In this document: piece after piece, positions 1 through 6,002 of the stretch
How the letters are laid out: the number at the start of each line of letters is the position of its first letter
Numbering within the stretch: the stretch's first letter is position 1
Source: Bacteroides sp.
Lineage (GTDB): Bacteria > Bacteroidota > Bacteroidia > Bacteroidales > Bacteroidaceae
Direction: 5' to 3'
NCBI GenBank assembly: GCA_021204375.1
Contig: JAJPZL010000399.1
Location: 1 to 6,002, forward strand
Length of the DNA stretch: 6,002 bases
The notes under the pieces: generated by a model
Seen by the model: only the letters and a program-made list of their open reading frames with translations
Databases searched by the model: none
What the model was told of the DNA's origin: nothing
Position numbers and translations under genes: made by a program

Positions 1-1
1 A

Positions 2-1402
2 AATAATACGAACCAGGGTAGTAAACTCTACCTCTACTCCATAACTTCCGTTGCCATTATCGGGGGATTGCTGTTCGGGTATGATACCGCAGTCATATCC
101 GGAGCCGAGAAAGCATTGGAAGATTTTTTTCGGGGTGCTCCCGATTTTGACTACAATAAAGCCTGGCACGGTATCACTGCCTTCAGTGCCCTGATCGGAT
201 GTGTGATCGGGGGAGCTATCTCCGGTATCCTGGCCTCCCGGCTGGGACGTCGTAATTCTCTTCGCCTGGCTGCTCTTCTTTTCTTTCTCTCTGCACTGGG
301 TTCTTACAATCCTGAATTCCTCTTCTTTAAACACGGGGAGCCCTCTTTAAACCTGCTTCTGATGTTTAATGTGTACCGTGTATTGGGTGGGATCGGTGTA
401 GGACTGGCTTCGGCGGTCTGCCCGATGTATATTGCCGAAATTGCTCCGGCTAATATTCGGGGAACGTTGGTCTCCTGCAACCAGTTTGCCGTTATCTTCG
501 GTATGCTCGTTGTCTATTTTGTGAATTACCTGATCCGTGCCAATCTACCCACGGCAGAAGCAATGGTAGCGATCGGATGGAGACGGATGTTCCTCAGTGA
601 GGCTTTCCCGGCTGCTATTTTTGGTCTGCTGCTTTTCTTTGTACCTAAAACGCCTCGTTATTTAGTGCTTTCCGGCGATATGGACGGTGCATTGAATGTG
701 CTTACTCACATCAATGGAAAGAAGAAGGCACTGGCTATTCTTAAAGAGATCAAAGAGACGGCCAAAGAGAAGAGTGAAAAGATATTTATTTATGGAGTAG
801 GAGTGATCATCATTGGGATCCTGCTCTCTGTATTTCAGCAGGCTGTAGGTATCAATGTAGTACTCTACTATGCTCCCCGTATTTTTGAGAACATGGGTGC
901 CAGTGGAGATGTATCCATGATCCAGACTGTGGTAATGGGTGTTGTGAATATTCTCTTTACGGTGGTGGCTATCCTTACAGTAGATAAGTTCGGGCGTAAA
1001 CCGCTGCTGATTATCGGTTCTACCGGTATGTGTATCGGAATGGTAGCTTTGAGTATACTCTCTTTTATGGATGTAATCGGTATCAGAGCACTGGTTTTCA
1101 TTATTATCTATACCGCTTCGTTCATGATGAGCTGGGGCCCCATCTGCTGGGTACTGATCTCTGAGATCTTCCCCAATACGATCCGTGGAAAGGCTGTGGC
1201 TATTGCGGTAGCTGCACAATGGATATCCAACTTTGTCGTATCCAGTACCTTCCCGTCACTTTCCGTATGGAGTGTAGGTGGTACTTACCTGATATATGCT
1301 TTCTTCGCACTGGCTTCTGCTCTCTTTGTATGGAAGTGGGTACCCGAGACCAAAGGGAAAACACTGGAAGATATGAGCAGGCTCTGGAAAAAAAGAGATT
1401 GA
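2..1402 (+). CDS. xylE: D-xylose:H+ symporter, XylE-type MFS sugar porter (5' partial)
   Basis: Inner-membrane sugar:proton symporter of the sugar porter family, importing D-xylose or a similar monosaccharide. The frame is open from base 2, and the residues before the first in-frame TTG (68) already match the E. coli XylE N-terminus as I recall it. The true start therefore lies just upstream of the window, and TTG 68 sits inside TM1. At least 466 residues are visible (XylE has 491); the C-terminal tail is shorter. Family signatures in order: GGLLFGYD in TM1 (Asp at 83-85, equivalent to proton-coupling D27), GRR after TM2, YRVLGGIGVG, PMYIAEIAP, NQF in TM5, PKTPRYL, QQAVGIN, DKFGRKP, SWGPICW, AAQW and the closing PETKGKTLE. 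XylE sugar-binding Q168, Q288, Q289, N294, W392 and Q415 are all kept, but the Q175 equivalent is Met (503-505). The xylose assignment is by similarity; another hexose or pentose is possible. It is followed by its own terminator. Confidence 0.93.
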   Translation, partial: NNTNQGSKLYLYSITSVAIIGGLLFGYDTAVISGAEKALEDFFRGAPDFDYNKAWHGITAFSALIGCVIGGAISGILASRLGRRNSLRLAALLFFLSALGSYNPEFLFFKHGEPSLNLLLMFNVYRVLGGIGVGLASAVCPMYIAEIAPANIRGTLVSCNQFAVIFGMLVVYFVNYLIRANLPTAEAMVAIGWRRMFLSEAFPAAIFGLLLFFVPKTPRYLVLSGDMDGALNVLTHINGKKKALAILKEIKETAKEKSEKIFIYGVGVIIIGILLSVFQQAVGINVVLYYAPRIFENMGASGDVSMIQTVVMGVVNILFTVVAILTVDKFGRKPLLIIGSTGMCIGMVALSILSFMDVIGIRALVFIIIYTASFMMSWGPICWVLISEIFPNTIRGKAVAIAVAAQWISNFVVSSTFPSLSVWSVGGTYLIYAFFALASALFVWKWVPETKGKTLEDMSRLWKKRD

Positions 1403-1431
1403 TCTCCCTTTAATGAACTAATATGAACAGG

Positions 1432-1468
1432 AAGCGGCCGGGGTACTCTTATTCACCCGGCCGCTTTT
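1432..1468 (+). terminator. Rho-independent terminator after xylE
   Basis: A perfect 11-bp GC-rich stem (1432-1442 pairing with 1456-1466) encloses a 13-base loop and runs into TTTT at 1465-1468. It starts 29 bases after the xylE stop, as expected for its terminator. The A-rich left flank is too weak to give a clear U-tract on the minus strand, but in this convergent arrangement the hairpin may also stop sodB transcripts. Confidence 0.85.
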
Positions 1469-1493
1469 GCTATTGAAACTAGTAAGAAATTAC

Positions 1494-1517
1494 CAGGAAC
1501 TATTTTTATAACTCCTG
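1494..1517 (-). terminator. Possible weak terminator hairpin after sodB
   Basis: Read on the minus strand just past the sodB stop, this stretch can form about 11 base pairs including two G-U pairs, around an AAAA loop. On the plus strand the wobble pairs become mismatches, so the hairpin favours minus-strand RNA. The sequence after it is only moderately U-rich (UAAUUUCUU). A candidate only; the stronger GC hairpin at 1432-1466 could serve instead. Confidence 0.25.
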
Positions 1518-1527
1518 ATGCTGATTA

Positions 1528-2109
1528 TTACATTCTGCTTTCCACTGCCTCCCAGTTGATGATCGACCAAAGCTGGTCAATATGATCTTTCCGGCGGTTC
1601 TGGTAATCCAGGTAATAAGCGTGTTCCCAGACATCAAAACCGAGCAACGGTTTCAATCCGTGTCGTACCGGATTACTACCGTTTGCCTCTTTAGTGATGA
1701 TCAATTTTCCATCCTTATCTACAGAGAGCCAGCTCCAGCCTGAACCGAAGATATCGACAGAGGCCTGGCTGAAAGACTTCTGAAACTCTTCAAAACTACC
1801 GAAATCTCTTTCAATAGCCTGAAGAATTTTACCTGTCGGGCGGTTGTTCTCCTGTTTGGGTTTAAATTGCAGGAAATAGAGGGTATGGTTCAATACCTGC
1901 CCTGCATTATTAAAAACAGGCCCTTCGGGAGCCTCTTTTACCACTTCTTCGATCGTTTTTCCTTCCAGATCGGTTCCTTTCACAAGATCATTGAGTTTGT
2001 CCACATAGGTCTGGAGATGTTTTCCGTAATGCAGATCAATGGTCTGCTTACTGATAACGGGCTCCAGTACGTTGTGCTCATAAGGTAAGTTAGGCATTTG
2101 AAACATCAT
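1528..2109 (-). CDS. sodB: Superoxide dismutase, Fe-type or cambialistic (Fe/Mn)
   Basis: Cytoplasmic enzyme that converts superoxide to oxygen and hydrogen peroxide, protecting iron-sulfur enzymes of anaerobes during air exposure. I chose ATG 2109, giving 193 residues that begin MMFQMPNLPY; this aligns with the start of Bacteroides fragilis Sod and gives the same length. The in-frame ATG at 2148 would add 13 non-conserved residues. ATG 2106 is also possible. Metal ligands are H27 (in LHYGKH), H75 (NHTLYF), D159 and H163 (DVWEHAYY). Q71 in NNAGQ is the outer-sphere glutamine placed as in Fe-type enzymes rather than Mn-type. G157, two residues before ligand D159, is the position where Fe-specific enzymes carry Thr and cambialistic Porphyromonas gingivalis Sod carries Gly, so use of either metal is likely. 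There is no signal peptide. The gene stands alone, convergent with xylE and divergent from the helicase gene. I found no convincing promoter match upstream. Confidence 0.95.
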   Translation of the reverse strand: MMFQMPNLPYEHNVLEPVISKQTIDLHYGKHLQTYVDKLNDLVKGTDLEGKTIEEVVKEAPEGPVFNNAGQVLNHTLYFLQFKPKQENNRPTGKILQAIERDFGSFEEFQKSFSQASVDIFGSGWSWLSVDKDGKLIITKEANGSNPVRHGLKPLLGFDVWEHAYYLDYQNRRKDHIDQLWSIINWEAVESRM

Positions 2110-2225
2110 ACTTATTACTGTTAAGAGATTAATGAAATAGATACACATATATTTCGCTTTCGGTAAATACTATATTAAACGTTCCCAAACACCGTTTGTT
2201 CGATAGGAAATCATTAAACTTTCAC

Positions 2226-2233
2226 TATCTTTG
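2226..2233 (+). promoter_or_regulatory. Bacteroides-type -7 promoter box for the helicase-nspC operon
   Basis: TATCTTTG matches the Bacteroidota primary-sigma -7 consensus TAnnTTTG at every fixed position, 72 bases before the helicase ATG. The best upstream TTTG (2195-2198) is 27 bases away, longer than the usual 19-21, so the -33 element is poor or absent. Transcription would start near 2238-2242, giving a leader of about 65 bases. Confidence 0.6.
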
Positions 2234-2248
2234 CCGGTAAATTACCGG
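2234..2248. repeat. Perfect 7-bp inverted repeat abutting the -7 box
   Basis: CCGGTAA-A-TTACCGG is a perfect palindrome with a single central base, starting on the base after the -7 box and covering the expected transcription start. A one-base loop is impossible in RNA, but 5-bp CCGGT/ACCGG arms around a 5-base loop could form. The symmetry and location would suit an operator; no regulator is known from this window, and chance is not excluded. Confidence 0.4.
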
Positions 2249-2305
2249 AAAAGAGACGATAGATGGATCGGGATCTCTATTTTCTAAATATAAGAATAAA
2301 TATTG

Positions 2306-4636
2306 ATGTCTGCAAATTATCTGGATGAATTGAATGAAAATCAGCGGGCTGCTGTTCTCTATAACGATGGTCCTTCGCTGGTGATAGCCGGTGCCGGTTC
2401 GGGCAAGACCCGGGTGCTAACTTATAAAATAGCCTATTTGCTGGAGTCCGGATACCAGCCCTGGAACATCCTGGCCCTTACTTTTACCAACAAGGCGGCC
2501 CGGGAGATGAAAGAGCGTATTGCCAGGCAGGTAGGAGAGAAGCGGGCCCGCTATTTATGGATGGGTACCTTCCACTCCCTTTTTTCCCGGATCCTGCGCA
2601 GTGAAGCTGACTATTTAGGATTTAACCCTCATTTTACCATCTACGATACCAGTGACTCCAAAAGCCTGATACGTACCATCATTAAAGATATGGAACTGGA
2701 TGAAAAAGTATATAAACCCGGTAGTGTACAGGCACGGATCTCCAATGCTAAGAACAGGCTGATCACCCCTGCGGTATATGCTAATACCCGGGAGGTATGG
2801 GAGAGCGACAGTGCTGCCAAAATGCCGGAGGTACACACGATTTATCGTATCTATTGGGAACGCCTGAAACAATCCGGAGCGATGGATTTTGACGACCTGC
2901 TTTTTTATACCTATATTTTGTTCCGCGACTTTCCGGAGATACTCGAAAAGTATCGCGACCAGTTCCGGTTTATCCTGGTAGATGAGTACCAGGATACCAA
3001 CTTTGCCCAGCATCAGATCGTACAGCAACTTTCGGGGAGAGACCAGCGGATCGCAGTAGTAGGAGACGATGCGCAGAGTATCTACTCATTCCGGGGAGCC
3101 AATATTAATAATATACTTAATTTTACCAGTTTTTACAAAGAGGCAAAAATCTTTAAATTAGAGCAGAATTACCGCTCTACACAATGCATTGTATGTGCTG
3201 CCAACAGCCTGATCGAAAAGAACCGTAGGCAGATCCGGAAGAATGTTTTCTCCGAAAAAGAGCAGGGCGAACCGCTGGGGATCTTCCAGGCCTACTCGGA
3301 TGTAGAAGAGGGAGATATTGTTGCCAATAAGATCGGGGAGCTACGTCTCAGGGAGCACTATGAATACAGCGATTTTGCCATTTTATACCGTACCAATGCC
3401 CAGTCACGTATTTTTGAAGAGGCTTTGCGTAAGCGGGGATTGCCTTATAAAATATACGGAGGGCTTTCTTTCTATCAACGCAAAGAGATTAAAGATATTA
3501 TAGCCTATTTCCGTCTGGTAGTAAATCCGGACGACGAGGAGGCCTTTAAACGCATCATCAATTATCCGGCCCGGGGTATCGGACAAACGACCCTGGCTAA
3601 GATCGGGCAGGCTGCCGCACAGAACCGGGTGAGTCTCTGGCAGGTTATTACCGATCCGGTAGGGTACGGACTTGTCATAAACAAAGGAACGCAGGGTAAA
3701 TTGCAGTTCTTTCGGGAACTGATCGAAAGCTTTGCCGCCCGGACCGGAGAGGAGAATGCCTATCAGTTAGCGACTGATATTGTAAAAGGTTCCGGTATCA
3801 TCAATGAAATATACCAGAATTGTACTCCTGAGAACCTGAGCAGCCAGGAGAATATCGAAGAGTTAATGAATGGTATTTATGAATTCTGCTCCATGCGTGA
3901 GGAGGAGGGAAATAACGAGATATCCCTGATCGATTTCCTTTCGGAAGTATCCCTACTGACCGATATGGATACCGATAAGGAGAACGAAGGTCCTAAGATC
4001 ACCCTGATGACTGTACATGCCGCCAAAGGACTGGAGTTTAAAAATGTATTTGTAGTGGGACTGGAGGAGAATCTTTTTCCCAGCATCATGGTATCCGACT
4101 CTCCCCGTGCCATGGAAGAGGAGCGCAGGCTCTTCTATGTAGCCATTACCCGTGCTGAGGAACATTGCTATCTATCGTATGCTAAAACCCGGTTCAGGTA
4201 TGGAAAAATGGAGTTTGGCTCGCCCAGCCGCTTTCTCCACGATATTGATGTACAGTTCCTGCAACTTCCTCAGGAGGTACTTATGGCCCGCCAGGTAGAA
4301 GAACGGGCCGGACGGGTACGCAGCGAACAAAATAGGCAGCCGAAACGTTCCTATCAGAAGGAGGAGAACACTTTCCGGCGTCCCTCTCCGGCAGTTTGCC
4401 ATGCTTCCGGATTGAAGAAAGTCTCTTCGCTTTCCGGTAATTCCGGAAATGCAGGAGGAGCTAAAAACAACTCTTCGCTACAGGCCGGCCAGCGGATAGA
4501 ACACGAACGCTTTGGTATAGGAGAGGTGATCCGCATCGAGGGAGCAGGAGAGAATACCAAAGCCACCGTACGGTTTAAGAATGCCGGAGAAAAACAACTG
4601 TTACTTCGTTTTGCACGTTTTACAATTATAGAGTAA
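2306..4636 (+). CDS. pcrA: UvrD/PcrA superfamily 1A ATP-dependent 3'-5' DNA helicase
   Basis: Cytoplasmic helicase that unwinds DNA in nucleotide excision and mismatch repair and removes obstacles at replication forks. The start is ATG 2306; a TTG directly before it is in frame but unlikely. The protein has 776 residues, normal for the family. Motifs in order: Q motif LNENQRAAV (9-17), Walker A GAGSGKT (29-35, K34), Ia LTFTNKAA, Ic GTFHSL, motif II DEYQD (226-230), motif III GDDAQSIYSFRG (253-264), motif IV NYRS (R290), motif V TVHAAKG (569-575) and motif VI VAITRAEE (arginine R616). All catalytic residues are intact. A low-complexity basic and Ser/Gly/Asn-rich linker (about 665-724) leads to a small C-terminal domain (725-776, HERFGIGEVI, LLLRFA) resembling the Tudor-like, RNA-polymerase-binding end of PcrA/UvrD. 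The shorter paralogue Rep lacks that domain. It is first gene of a likely operon with nspC, 5 bases downstream. UvrD and PcrA cannot be told apart by sequence alone here. Confidence 0.95.
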   Translation: MSANYLDELNENQRAAVLYNDGPSLVIAGAGSGKTRVLTYKIAYLLESGYQPWNILALTFTNKAAREMKERIARQVGEKRARYLWMGTFHSLFSRILRSEADYLGFNPHFTIYDTSDSKSLIRTIIKDMELDEKVYKPGSVQARISNAKNRLITPAVYANTREVWESDSAAKMPEVHTIYRIYWERLKQSGAMDFDDLLFYTYILFRDFPEILEKYRDQFRFILVDEYQDTNFAQHQIVQQLSGRDQRIAVVGDDAQSIYSFRGANINNILNFTSFYKEAKIFKLEQNYRSTQCIVCAANSLIEKNRRQIRKNVFSEKEQGEPLGIFQAYSDVEEGDIVANKIGELRLREHYEYSDFAILYRTNAQSRIFEEALRKRGLPYKIYGGLSFYQRKEIKDIIAYFRLVVNPDDEEAFKRIINYPARGIGQTTLAKIGQAAAQNRVSLWQVITDPVGYGLVINKGTQGKLQFFRELIESFAARTGEENAYQLATDIVKGSGIINEIYQNCTPENLSSQENIEELMNGIYEFCSMREEEGNNEISLIDFLSEVSLLTDMDTDKENEGPKITLMTVHAAKGLEFKNVFVVGLEENLFPSIMVSDSPRAMEEERRLFYVAITRAEEHCYLSYAKTRFRYGKMEFGSPSRFLHDIDVQFLQLPQEVLMARQVEERAGRVRSEQNRQPKRSYQKEENTFRRPSPAVCHASGLKKVSSLSGNSGNAGGAKNNSSLQAGQRIEHERFGIGEVIRIEGAGENTKATVRFKNAGEKQLLLRFARFTIIE

Positions 4637-4641
4637 GAAAA

Positions 4642-5781
4642 ATGGTAGATTATAGTCAAGTACCCTCTCCCTGTTACGTCATGGAAGAGGAGTTGTTACG
4701 TAAAAACTTAAGTCTTATCAAAAGTGTGAAAGATCGTGCTAATGTAGAGATCATACTGGCCTTTAAATCCTTTGCCATGTGGAAGTCGTTCCCCATTTTC
4801 CGGGAGTATATCGATGCTTCTACCACCAGTTCGCTCTACGAAGCCCGTCTGGCCCTGGAGGAGTTTGGCAGTAGGGCTCATACCTATTCGCCGGCCTATA
4901 CGGAAGGAGAGTTCCCGGAGATCATGAGATGCAGCAGCCATATAACCTTTAACTCTTTCGGCCAGTTTCACCGCTTTTATCCTTTTGTGAAAAAGAGTAG
5001 TAATCCTGTATCGTGTGGTATCCACATCAATCCCGAATACTCAGAGGTAGAGACAGAATTCTATAACCCCTGTGCACCCGGTACCCGTTTCGGGATAACA
5101 GCCGACCTGATGCCGGAGGAGCTACCCGAAGGAGTAGAAGGTTTCCATTGTCATTGTCATTACGAATCCGATTCTTACCAGCTAGAACGTACCCTGAAGC
5201 ATATAGAAGAGAAATTCAGCCACTGGTTTTCTCAGATCCAATGGCTGAATCTGGGAGGAGGACACCTGATGACCCGGAATGATTACGATACAGAGCATCT
5301 GATCTACCTCCTTAAATCTTTGAGATATCGTTATCCCCATCTTGAAGTGATCCTGGAACCCGGATCTGCCTTTACCTGGCAAACCGGAACCCTTCTCTCT
5401 ACGGTGGTAGATATTGTAGAGAGCCGGGGGATTAAAACTGCTATTCTCAATGTCAGTTTTACCTGCCACATGCCCGACTGTCTGGAAATGCCTTACCAAC
5501 CTGCCGTACGGGGAGCCCGAATGAACGAGGAGGGGCCTTATGCTTACCGGCTGGGAGGGAACAGTTGCCTGAGCGGAGATTATATAGGAATGTGGAGTTT
5601 TGATCATGAACTACAAATAGGAGAGCATATCATTTTTGAAGATATGATACATTACACCATGGTAAAAACAACTATGTTCAACGGTATCGATCATCCCGCT
5701 ATAGCACTTTGGAAAAAAAGCGGTGAACCTGATATTTACAGAATTTTCCGGTACGAAGATTACAGGGATCGCATGAGCTGA
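4642..5781 (+). CDS. nspC: Carboxynorspermidine/carboxyspermidine decarboxylase
   Basis: PLP-dependent cytoplasmic decarboxylase of the alanine racemase fold (fold III). It performs the last step of the alternative polyamine pathway, releasing CO2 from carboxyspermidine (or carboxynorspermidine) to give spermidine (or norspermidine). In Bacteroides the product is spermidine. At 379 residues it is of usual length. Visible features: PLP lysine K42 in LAFKSF near the N-terminus, the His/Cys stretch HCHCH (169-173) in the barrel, the PLP-phosphate glycine loop LGGGH (204-208), EPGSAF from E239, CHMPDCLEMPY (from C275, with D279), and NSCLSGD (C309, D313), the counterpart of the catalytic Cys region of ornithine decarboxylase. 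ATG 4642 lies 5 bases after the helicase stop with no clear Shine-Dalgarno sequence, implying a shared transcript. The partner carboxyspermidine dehydrogenase is not in the window. I see no convincing terminator after the stop. Diaminopimelate and ornithine decarboxylases are relatives, but the CHMPD signature favours NspC. Confidence 0.94.
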   Translation: MVDYSQVPSPCYVMEEELLRKNLSLIKSVKDRANVEIILAFKSFAMWKSFPIFREYIDASTTSSLYEARLALEEFGSRAHTYSPAYTEGEFPEIMRCSSHITFNSFGQFHRFYPFVKKSSNPVSCGIHINPEYSEVETEFYNPCAPGTRFGITADLMPEELPEGVEGFHCHCHYESDSYQLERTLKHIEEKFSHWFSQIQWLNLGGGHLMTRNDYDTEHLIYLLKSLRYRYPHLEVILEPGSAFTWQTGTLLSTVVDIVESRGIKTAILNVSFTCHMPDCLEMPYQPAVRGARMNEEGPYAYRLGGNSCLSGDYIGMWSFDHELQIGEHIIFEDMIHYTMVKTTMFNGIDHPAIALWKKSGEPDIYRIFRYEDYRDRMS

Positions 5782-5858
5782 TCCGCATCGTCCCGGCATC
5801 TCCCATTTTACCCACTGTTCCTGATGAAATCAGAATGTCTTCTAAAAGAGGAGAATAG

Positions 5859-5896
5859 GAAAAAGTCAAAAAGAAATATTAAAAAAACATTCAAAA
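5859..5896 (+). promoter_or_regulatory. A-tract-rich stretch upstream of the tRNA promoter (UP-element-like)
   Basis: A-runs at 5860-5864, 5868-5872, 5881-5887 and 5893-5896 lie directly upstream of the -33 element of the tRNA promoter. They are roughly helically spaced (the outer two centres about 32 bases apart). Such tracts bend DNA and can contact the RNA polymerase alpha subunit at strong stable-RNA promoters. Function is inferred from position and composition only. Confidence 0.35.
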
Positions 5897-5898
5897 CA

Positions 5899-5929
5899 TT
5901 TGCAGGTTTGCGGGAAATACATACCTTTG
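5899..5929 (+). promoter_or_regulatory. Bacteroides-type promoter for tRNA-Gly
   Basis: TTTG at 5899-5902, then exactly 19 bases, then TACCTTTG at 5922-5929. This matches the Bacteroides consensus TTTG-N19-TAnnTTTG at all fixed positions. Transcription would start about 5936-5941, some 10-15 bases before the mature tRNA 5' end, leaving a short leader for RNase P to remove. The rest of 5782-5898 holds no gene I can support. Confidence 0.85.
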
Positions 5930-5950
5930 CAACCGCAAAAGCAAGAGAAC

Positions 5951-6002
5951 GCGAAAGTAGCTCAGTTGGTAGAGCATAACCTTGCCAAGGTTAGGGTCGC
6001 GG
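5951..6002 (+). tRNA. tRNA-Gly (anticodon GCC), 3' partial
   Basis: Cloverleaf by hand: acceptor 5' strand 5951-5957 (GCGAAAG), D-stem 5960-5963 with 5972-5975 around AGTTGGTA, anticodon stem 5977-5981 with 5989-5993, loop TTGCCAA (5982-5988) with anticodon GCC at 5984-5986, variable loop 5994-5998, and the first four bases of the T-stem. The window ends here, so the T-arm and 3' acceptor strand are outside. GCC reads glycine codons GGC and GGU. A tRNA cluster may continue beyond the edge. Confidence 0.93.

Noticed and set aside
68..70. TTG 68 as the start of the sugar transporter
   Set aside because: The frame is open upstream to the window edge and the upstream residues match the XylE N-terminus; starting at TTG would remove part of TM1.
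662..1219. Long minus-strand open frame opposite the transporter gene
   Set aside because: It lies fully antisense to a conserved gene, its translation is low-complexity and matches no family, so it is a shadow frame.
2110..2148. Upstream ATG 2148 of sodB, adding a hydrophobic 13-residue extension that might look like a signal peptide
   Set aside because: No positive charge or cleavage site, no counterpart in related enzymes, and ATG 2109 gives the exact family length of 193 residues.
4432..4448. TTCCGG-TAATT-CCGGAA inverted repeat inside the helicase gene
   Set aside because: It encodes the Ser/Gly/Asn-rich linker, where repeated codons easily make such symmetry; no U-tract or nearby regulated gene start.
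5820..5832. CTGAT-GAA-ATCAG hairpin after nspC as a terminator
   Set aside because: Only a 5-bp AT-containing stem with no U-tract following; too weak to call.
5824..5979. A 51-codon open frame (ATG 5824 to TAA 5977-5979) rich in Lys and Arg
   Set aside because: It runs through the tRNA promoter and into the tRNA-Gly gene; the Lys content comes from the A-tracts. No start signal or recognisable protein.

Overview
The window looks like ordinary core chromosome from a member of the Bacteroidales (phylum Bacteroidota). Four signs point there. Two promoter -7 boxes fit the Bacteroides consensus TAnnTTTG, and one has a TTTG element exactly 19 bases upstream. Start codons sit behind AT-rich leaders without a clear Shine-Dalgarno sequence. 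The superoxide dismutase matches Bacteroides/Porphyromonas-type enzymes in length and motifs. Spermidine synthesis appears to use the carboxyspermidine route (nspC). Genus cannot be fixed from the sequence; base composition is moderate, with no shift that would suggest recent transfer.

Layout: (1) 2-1402, plus strand: a XylE-type sugar:proton symporter whose first codon or codons lie just outside the window. A strong GC-rich terminator follows at 1432-1468. (2) 1528-2109, minus strand: an Fe- or cambialistic-type superoxide dismutase (sodB), convergent with xylE. (3) 2110-2305: a divergent intergenic region with a good -7 box for the rightward operon, directly followed by a perfect 7-bp inverted repeat. 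(4) 2306-4636 and 4642-5781, plus strand: a UvrD/PcrA superfamily 1 DNA helicase and a carboxynorspermidine/carboxyspermidine decarboxylase (nspC), 5 bases apart and probably one transcript. (5) 5782-5950: non-coding, with an A-rich tract and a textbook Bacteroides promoter. (6) 5951-6002: the first 52 bases of tRNA-Gly (anticodon GCC), cut by the window edge.

The genes do housekeeping jobs and do not form one pathway: sugar uptake, superoxide removal, DNA repair and replication, polyamine synthesis and translation. I see no mobile element, CRISPR array, toxin-antitoxin pair or defence system, and no sign of an undescribed system. The points worth a second look are a methionine at a sugar-pocket position of XylE, a glycine at the metal-preference position of the superoxide dismutase, the dyads in the sodB/helicase intergenic region, and the helicase-polyamine gene pairing.
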